Below, piece after piece: positions 58,701 to 64,000 of a DNA stretch of 64,000 nt; position 1 is the stretch's first letter; the number at the start of each line of letters is the position of its first letter. Below the pieces are notes generated by a model. It ran no database searches. It was not told where the DNA came from and worked only from the letters and a program-made list of their open reading frames with translations. Source of the DNA: Hypericum androsaemum (lineage: Eukaryota > Streptophyta > Magnoliopsida > Malpighiales > Hypericaceae); assembly GCA_963995505.1 (NCBI GenBank), contig OZ023197.1, forward strand, positions 8,545,827 to 8,609,826, written 5' to 3'. The position numbers and the translations under genes are program-made.

Positions 58701-59160
58701 AAGCTGTCAAAGAAGGTAATTCCTTCTGAAGAAGCAGAAATTGAGTACATGGAAGGTATCCCATACGCAACTACGATTGGATCAATCATGTACACCATGA
58801 CTTGCACTAGACCCGATGTGGCCTACGCTGTTAGTTTCACTGGTAGATACCAGAAAAACTCAGGTGAACGTCACTAGGTTGCTGTTAAGAATATTATAAA
58901 GTATCATGGATGAACTAAAGAATGTTTCTTAGTCTATGATGGGTAGCCAGAACTTGTGGTAACTGGGTTTACCGACTATGACTGATTGTGATAACTTCCA
59001 AGTCACAATCGATATATAGCTTCATACACAATGGCAGAATATTGAGCTGGAATAGTTCCAAGCGAGACATGACCGCGGATTCAACAACCGAAATAAAATT
59101 AGAACAAATTCCTATAGAAGATAACCTGGCTGTTCCTTTCACCAAACTAGACACTTTGAG
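55712..59160 (+). pseudogene. Copia 3 gag-pol polyprotein, broken
   Basis: Gag starts MANMSLRFVLESN and is internally shortened: it jumps from LKTFEVIQKKE to the knuckle CLHRKEKGHWKRDC, losing the middle. Protease reads WVLDIACGLHIC, with the catalytic triad DTG changed to DIA. GAG-pre-integrase is near 56585 (WHCRLGYANEKRI). Integrase is at 56705-57430 ([34 protein letters not shown]). Reverse transcriptase lies at 57492-58877 in several frames (YGETFSPVTKIKSIR; MDVKMAFLNENFEERV; YVDDI at 58455). RNase H is reduced to stop-riddled remnants to 59160. Stops at 56537, 56692, 57449 and 58011 exclude function. Confidence 0.9.
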
Positions 59161-59210
59161 AGTCTAGGTGTTAGACATATGGGTGATTGGCTCTAGGCCA
59201 AGTGGGAGAT

Positions 59211-60793
59211 TGTTGGTATATATGTCCTAGAGACAATCAATATAAGGACATTATACTTGATCACATTCAGTTATATTATTAATGTGCATTAATAATATTC
59301 GGCATTACATAAATGAATATAATGTTTGATTGTTTGCATATATTTATGTTTATGTTTCCATGAACTAGTGTTGTCATTGAGAATGTGAGATCTCAGATGA
59401 CTATGCACGTAGTTCTTAAATAGCCACAATCAATGATCATCGAGAATGGGATATCGATGATGCGATTGAGATTGGTGTACGATCTGCATCATATCCTTAG
59501 AGGATGTAGTGGTTCTCACAACTATGAGATACTAGGTATTTCATTATGGATGCACAAATACTTTGGAGAGTATTGGCATACCCGACCGAGAAACTGTTTG
59601 GTGTATTCTATTTACGTGTCTACGGAAGTATCGGTTTGTGGAGTAGTGTAATAGTCCTCCGACTTGAGGTCAATACGCACGATATGTACGGAGTGATGGA
59701 CTTTGACCATGACCAACGCTTGCACTCCTGACGGGGTAGATACGGCATGTATTAGGTACATCACGAAGTGCATGTGCGTAGTAGTTGAGCCAAGAATATG
59801 ATTCATTCCTCAAATAGAGTTGGAGAGAATACTTGTCTTCTCATAACTAATTAGATCATTAGTCATTGGCCAATGCACGTTACTTTTGGAATGGTGTCTA
59901 AAAGTGACAACATGATCAATTAGTAGAATGAGATAATATGATTAAGTTATTTGACTAGACACTTAATTATGTTCAAGACTTAATCGAGTATTCGTGAATG
60001 AAAAGACCGTATCACTGTGAGCTTCACATTACAGGTAGTTACAGTATCCTCGCAACGTACCTCATATGTTGAGATTGTCTGGTCTATTGTCTAGGGTTCG
60101 ACTAAGACCATTAGTTCGACTAATCGCTTGGTATGTGAGGGCCTATGGGTCACACAACAAGTAGTCATAGTTTACGAATTGAGGTTGGTTAGATTAAATA
60201 TTGATTTGATCAAGAATATTTAATCTATAGAGAAATATTATAATTCTATTAGATAGAATTATAATTGTAATTATTTAATTAAGTTAGATTTAATTAAATA
60301 CTGATATGTATAGTAAAATCCATTAGATGTTGGACATATTGACTGGGTCAAGAAAATAATTGAATGAGCTTGGAGGCCCAAAAGGGAAGTCAATGTTGGA
60401 AGCCACTAAGGGCTTCCAACCTTGCCTCCTGCGAAACCTACTCCTAAAATGGTAGGAGTTGGTTAATTATTTTACTATATTTACATGTGTGGGTATCAAT
60501 GATTTTGACACATAGAAATTCATTAACCTAGATACAAGACACATATTTTCTCTAGTTTCTTTGATAAAGAATTCTCCTAGCGAATTCTCGAAGATTTTAA
60601 CTGTCAAGGAGTTCGTAGACGAGGACTACGTGGATACCATAGTTGAGGATTCGATCTACAACGCACTGTAAGAATTCTCTAACTATGTTGTTATCTTAAT
60701 TTTATGTTATACAGCCATAATCAGATTCTGTGTTGGTGAAAATATTTATCTTCTGCTGCTACGAACCTAGGTTCGTGTTTATAAAACCTAACA
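59211..60793 (+). repeat. 3' LTR of Copia 3 (uninterrupted)
   Basis: 1583 bp, TGTTGG...CCTAACA. It preserves the empty site for the MULE: bases 60557-60635 (79 bp) have no counterpart in the 5' LTR, where the MULE sits. Confidence 0.92.
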
Positions 60794-62095
60794 AAACCAT
60801 CAGTGATTCAACTCTTGGAATCCTCAATCCAGTTCAATGGATTGTCGAGTGAAGACCCTCAAGTTCACATCTCTAAATTTGGGAATATCTGTAACACCAA
60901 GCAATACCGATGAGTGAGTGAAGATGCTCTGAAAATGCGTCTCTTTCACTTTACACTAAGAAACCGAGCCTGAGCTTGGTATAAGAGTATGCAAGGAGAG
61001 ACTATTTCCACATGGTGTGCACTTGTCCAAGCTTTCATGCGAAAGTACTTCTCTGTGACCTGGACATCTAAGCTCTTGCTAGATATCAACTCTTTCTAAC
61101 AGCAAGAAGGAGAGTCTATTTATGAAGGCTATGATCAATTTAAAGAACATGCAGCGAGCATTACCTTTGACATGGTACAATGGGTTAAGACCATCATCTC
61201 GAGATGTAATTGATGCCTCATCTAGTGGGTATTTCTTAAGGAAGTCCGCAGAAGAGGCTACTCAATTGATGGAGGAGATGACCGAGACTAATAGAATGTG
61301 GTCGACTGAAAGGAGAAAACCCCAAAAGGAATCAACCAAGGGCATAACTGAAGTGGATGCCCACACTAAACTCCAAGCTCAGATGGCAGCGCTTACCATG
61401 AAACTTGAAGATATGACCAAGGAGAAAGAAAAAGTAGCTGTAATCCAAGAAGATCATGACACCAAAGACTTCCCCATGATAAAAGAAGAAGTTAAAATCT
61501 TGAACCTACACAGCACCAGATGACTAGCCCTTTCTCTTACACATACAATGAACAAACACAGAACCACCCCAATAAAGAGAGTGAAACTACCGCTAATAGT
61601 GGTGGGGGACAGCAAGGACAGTATCCCATGGGATGACTAATAAAGAAGGTCAACACCATGGACATCAAAGTTGACCAACTAGTTAATCCAGTCAACCAAA
61701 CAATTTAATCTCAAAACCAGACTACGGAACACATGAATCACTTTGAAACTCGCCATCAAGAGATTGAAACATTCGTAAAAGGGTAAGCCGCATAGCTGAA
61801 GAAGATGGAGGTTGAGTTCGGCAACTGGGCCAATGCAAATTCCCAACGACCAGCCGGGTCACTGGCAAGAGTAGTCAAGAAAATAACATTAAGGAGTGGG
61901 AAGGCATTGGAAGAAGCCCCTAAGCCAACTATGGAAAAGGAAGTCGAAGCAGAGAAGGAAGCTCAAAAAGAGTAGGAAAAAAAGGTCGCGCCACCTTCCA
62001 AGGAGGATCCATCATACATCCCTCCCCCACTCCGGGTAGCCCCACCATTCTCACAGAAAGTCAAAATGCATCCAGGTCTGAAAAATCACCTTTTT
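60794..62095 (+). pseudogene. Gypsy gag, 3' part (after Copia 3)
   Basis: Continues the interrupted gag. FNGLSSEDPQVHISKF, LRLFHFTL-like sequence and WYKSMQGETISTWCAL with FMRKYF are Retrotrans_gag motifs. YNGLRPSSRDVIDASSSG (frame changed) and EATQLMEEM follow at 61160-61290. A coiled Lys/Glu-rich segment and a PPPLRVAPPF-type linker end near 62060. Stops at about 60920, 60990 and 61100 and frame changes make it non-functional. No protease, RT or integrase follows before the next Copia LTR. Confidence 0.75.
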
Positions 62096-62162
62096 CCATC
62101 TAGCAATGATAGTGGGAAGCCCTAAATAATGATCATGTTCCTCCACCGTACATACACCCAAT

Positions 62163-63395
62163 TGTTGGGTATGGAGCCTGAGTACGAGTGAAGTGCTCGG
62201 GTGGCTCGAGTGAAGAGCCGTGAGGATGGTCCAAGAGTTGATCGATTGGATTCGGAGTCCGGGGACACTCGGAGAATCAATCGAGTCAAGAGTCGAGTGA
62301 AGACATTGAGGACATCCGAGAGTCACGTGGCTCGAGTAAAGAGCACGAGGAGTCGAGTGGCTCAAGTGAAGAGCCTTGGGAGTTGATCGATGTGATTCGG
62401 CACTCGAAGACGATCGCGTGGAATCAATCGGATCGAGAAACGGAGTCCGTATGCGAAAATGGCGACAAAACGAAGAAGCAAAGTTTTGGGCTGCCAACCC
62501 GGCGGCCGCCGGGAAAGGTGGCGGCCGCCGGCCCCCCAAAATTGCTCTCGTTTCTGGCGGACGCTAGGTGACCCGGCGGCCGCCAGGCTCACGCATTTTG
62601 GGCAATTTTAGGGACAAAAATGCCCCTCCCGACTCCAAATAGTCCCCTAGGTTTGTGGGACTATAAATACCCCTCCATGGCCTCCAAGAAGGGTTGGCAA
62701 GAGTTGCCCACTTCTCCAAAGAGAAAGAGAGAAGAGGGAGGAAGAAGAAAGGCCTCTCCAAGAGAAGGAGAGGCCAAGTGCCCAAGAGCTCTCCAAGTGA
62801 AGGAGGGTTGTCCATGGCAAAGAGAGAGGAGGAGAAGAGGAGAAAGCTCTCCAAGTGATGGAGAGTGGCCCATGTCCCCCTAGTTGCCCAACCCATGTGA
62901 TGGGTTGCCCTCCAAGAAGGAGGAGATGGAGAAGAAGAAGACCCGAGTGAAGGGTTGCCTCCGAGTGAAGGAGGTGGGTAAAGCCCAAGTCGAGGGCCTT
63001 GCCGAGAGAGGGTTTAGCCACTCCGAAGGAAGGAGGTGGTGCTCTCCGAGAGAAGGAGAGTTGGCCCGAAGAGTGGGTGGAGCCCTAGCCAAGGGTGAAC
63101 CCAAGTGAGTGAGATCCCAAGAGTGTGGGTAGCCACGGCGAGAAGAGGAGGAGAGTGAGCCCAGCGTAGGCATCCATTATTGTAAGAGCGAGTGAAGCTC
63201 AAGCTGTAAGTAGTGGAATCTCTCCTGGCTTGGACGCCCCCGGAGGTAGATCATTGAGGATCGAACCGGGTGAACAAATTTTTGTGTCCCTCTTTGTGCT
63301 TTGTGCGTTGTGCTTCTCGTGGTATTGTGGTTTGCTCGTATGTGTTTCCGCTTACGTTGATTGAGTCCACGGGGATGTGGGTTATTTCTCCAACA
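62163..63395 (+). repeat. 5' LTR of Copia 4
   Basis: 1233 bp from TGTTGGGT to CTCCAACA. It contains a TATA box (TATAAATA at 62662) and, before it, GC-rich palindromic GGCGGCCGCC motifs (62505-62590). Downstream, purine-rich repeats read GAGAGGCCAAG / CCAAGTGAAGGAG (62700-63120). Confidence 0.85.
62662..62669 (+). promoter_or_regulatory. LTR TATA box (Copia 4)
   Basis: TATAAATA within GACTATAAATACCCC. The same context is conserved in the reversed LTR at about 9685, supporting it as the U3 promoter. Confidence 0.65.
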
Positions 63396-63397
63396 AC

Positions 63398-63411
63398 TGG
63401 TATCAGAGCCC
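63398..63411 (+). promoter_or_regulatory. Primer binding site of Copia 4
   Basis: TGGTATCAGAGCCC, complementary to the 3' end of initiator tRNA-Met, lies two bases inside the LTR end. Confidence 0.92.
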
Positions 63412-63436
63412 GGGTTAGGGCGTGGTGAGAGCAACC

Positions 63437-64000
63437 ATGATGGGTGAAGTGAGTCGCCCGTAGAGAAGTTTCAATGATACGAAGAAGGAGGAGTGGATGC
63501 TCCTAGATCGAAAAATGATGAGCGTGGTGTGCTTGTCATTGTCTAGAAGTGTGACGACCAAGGAGGGTGCTTTGTATGCGATGAGGAACGCCCATGACAG
63601 CATTGGCCTTGAGAGTGCGACGGAAGATGCGGAGTAGCATTGTCGACTTGGCCATATGTGTGAGAAGAGGATGAGGGTGCTTTATTCTTGAGGAAAGCTA
63701 CTAAAGGTTGAAGATCGTAGAGATGTGTCTTCTGGAGCCTTGTGATCTTGAGTTTCAAGAGGTAGCAGTTTCTGAAAAGTTGAGAAGCTTAAATTGGTCC
63801 GAGTGAAGGGACCGGCCCGGTGACATCCTTGGGTTGTTCGTGCTATAAGACCTCCGTTGGCATGAAGGTTCTTGAGGTGTGCTTGAGATCGAGAAATGGC
63901 GGAGAGTACAAGCTCCAAGAGTTCAAGTACTGTGAAGAGAAGACAGTAGCTAGAAACCCCGAAGAAGATGGCATCGTGGGAAGAGGAACATGACGATCAA
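63437..64000 (+). pseudogene. Copia 4 gag fused to pre-integrase by deletion
   Basis: Gag begins MMGEVSRP and continues EEWMLLDRKMMSVVCLSLS, but a stop lies near 63461. It then jumps within a few codons to HCRLGHMCEKRMRVL (about 63630), the zinc-binding pre-integrase motif that normally follows protease. The middle of gag, the knuckle and the protease are missing. Further stops follow (63690, 63740). This is an internally deleted, non-autonomous copy. Confidence 0.65.

Larger units (their letters stand above)
42677..60793 (+). mobile_element. Copia retrotransposon 3 with MULE nested in its 5' LTR
   Basis: LTRs start TGTTGG and end CCAACA/CCTAACA. AAACC flanks both ends (42672-42676 and 60794-60798), a perfect 5-bp target duplication. 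The 5' LTR is 42677-44021 plus 53985-54142; the 3' LTR is 59211-60793. An AGTGGGAGAT polypurine tract precedes the 3' LTR. The LTRs look very similar by eye, yet gag-pol is badly broken, so this copy was probably mobilised in trans. Insertion interrupted the Gypsy gag. Confidence 0.92.
62163..64000 (+). mobile_element. Copia retrotransposon 4, left part (runs past the window end)
   Basis: A complete 5' LTR (62163-63395), PBS and a shortened gag/pre-integrase region are present; the rest lies outside. It inserted in or next to the Gypsy remnant; CCAAT precedes the LTR. A related solo LTR occurs at 9343-10108 in the other orientation. Confidence 0.85.

Overview
This is plant nuclear DNA: genes with GT-AG introns, three recognisable plant protein families, and plant-type transposons stacked inside one another. 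The plant families are a GILP-type LITAF protein, a cell-wall invertase/pectin methylesterase inhibitor, and a CURLY FLAG LEAF1-like WW protein. The species cannot be named from the sequence; a flowering plant is the safe statement. Ordinary host genes occupy only a few kb.

Layout. 35-3375: a nest of related non-autonomous inverted-repeat elements, including a Tourist-like MITE and a hAT-like MITE. 3929-5140: a small TIR element and a C-rich minisatellite. 6108-7742 (minus): an intact three-exon LITAF/GILP gene. 9343-10108: an old reversed LTR. 11496-12026 (plus): an intact PMEI gene behind a duplicated promoter segment. 12177: a CACTA-type terminus. 12940-13821: a long-TIR element holding an exon-like fragment. 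13839-19429: a reversed Copia element with a LINE-like retroposon in its pol. 21903-22499: a hAT-like MITE with a perfect 8-bp duplication. 23349-30673: a second reversed Copia with few disabling lesions and two extra upstream ORFs. 31994-33355 (plus): the intact two-exon CFL1-like gene. 34690-38380: a decayed Ulp1-type gene with the same roughly 21-bp tandem repeat in three non-coding segments. 38880-64000: a multi-level insertion nest.

The insertion nest can be ordered. A LINE on the minus strand (RNase H and zf-RVT parts) was cut at 40977 by a Gypsy element (LTR 40978-42284, PBS, gag). The Gypsy gag was cut at 42676 by a Copia element (42677-60793) flanked by the 5-bp duplication AAACC. 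The 5' LTR of that Copia was in turn invaded by a roughly 10-kb Mutator-like element (MULE, 44022-53984). At the right edge another Copia (LTR 62163-63395) begins and runs out of the window.

The MULE is the most interesting object. It has long TIRs built from hairpin-forming repeats and three genes. The first is a two-exon MURA-type transposase with all motifs intact (868 aa). The second is a nine-exon, 381-aa gene on the same strand, made of two tandem copies of an HROB-like OB-fold module. The third is a convergent six-exon plant-mobile-domain (PMD) gene with a single in-frame stop. A transposase travelling with a duplicated OB-fold protein and a PMD protein suggests a multi-component transposon, with one or both accessory proteins acting in DNA processing or in escape from silencing. 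That role is inference.
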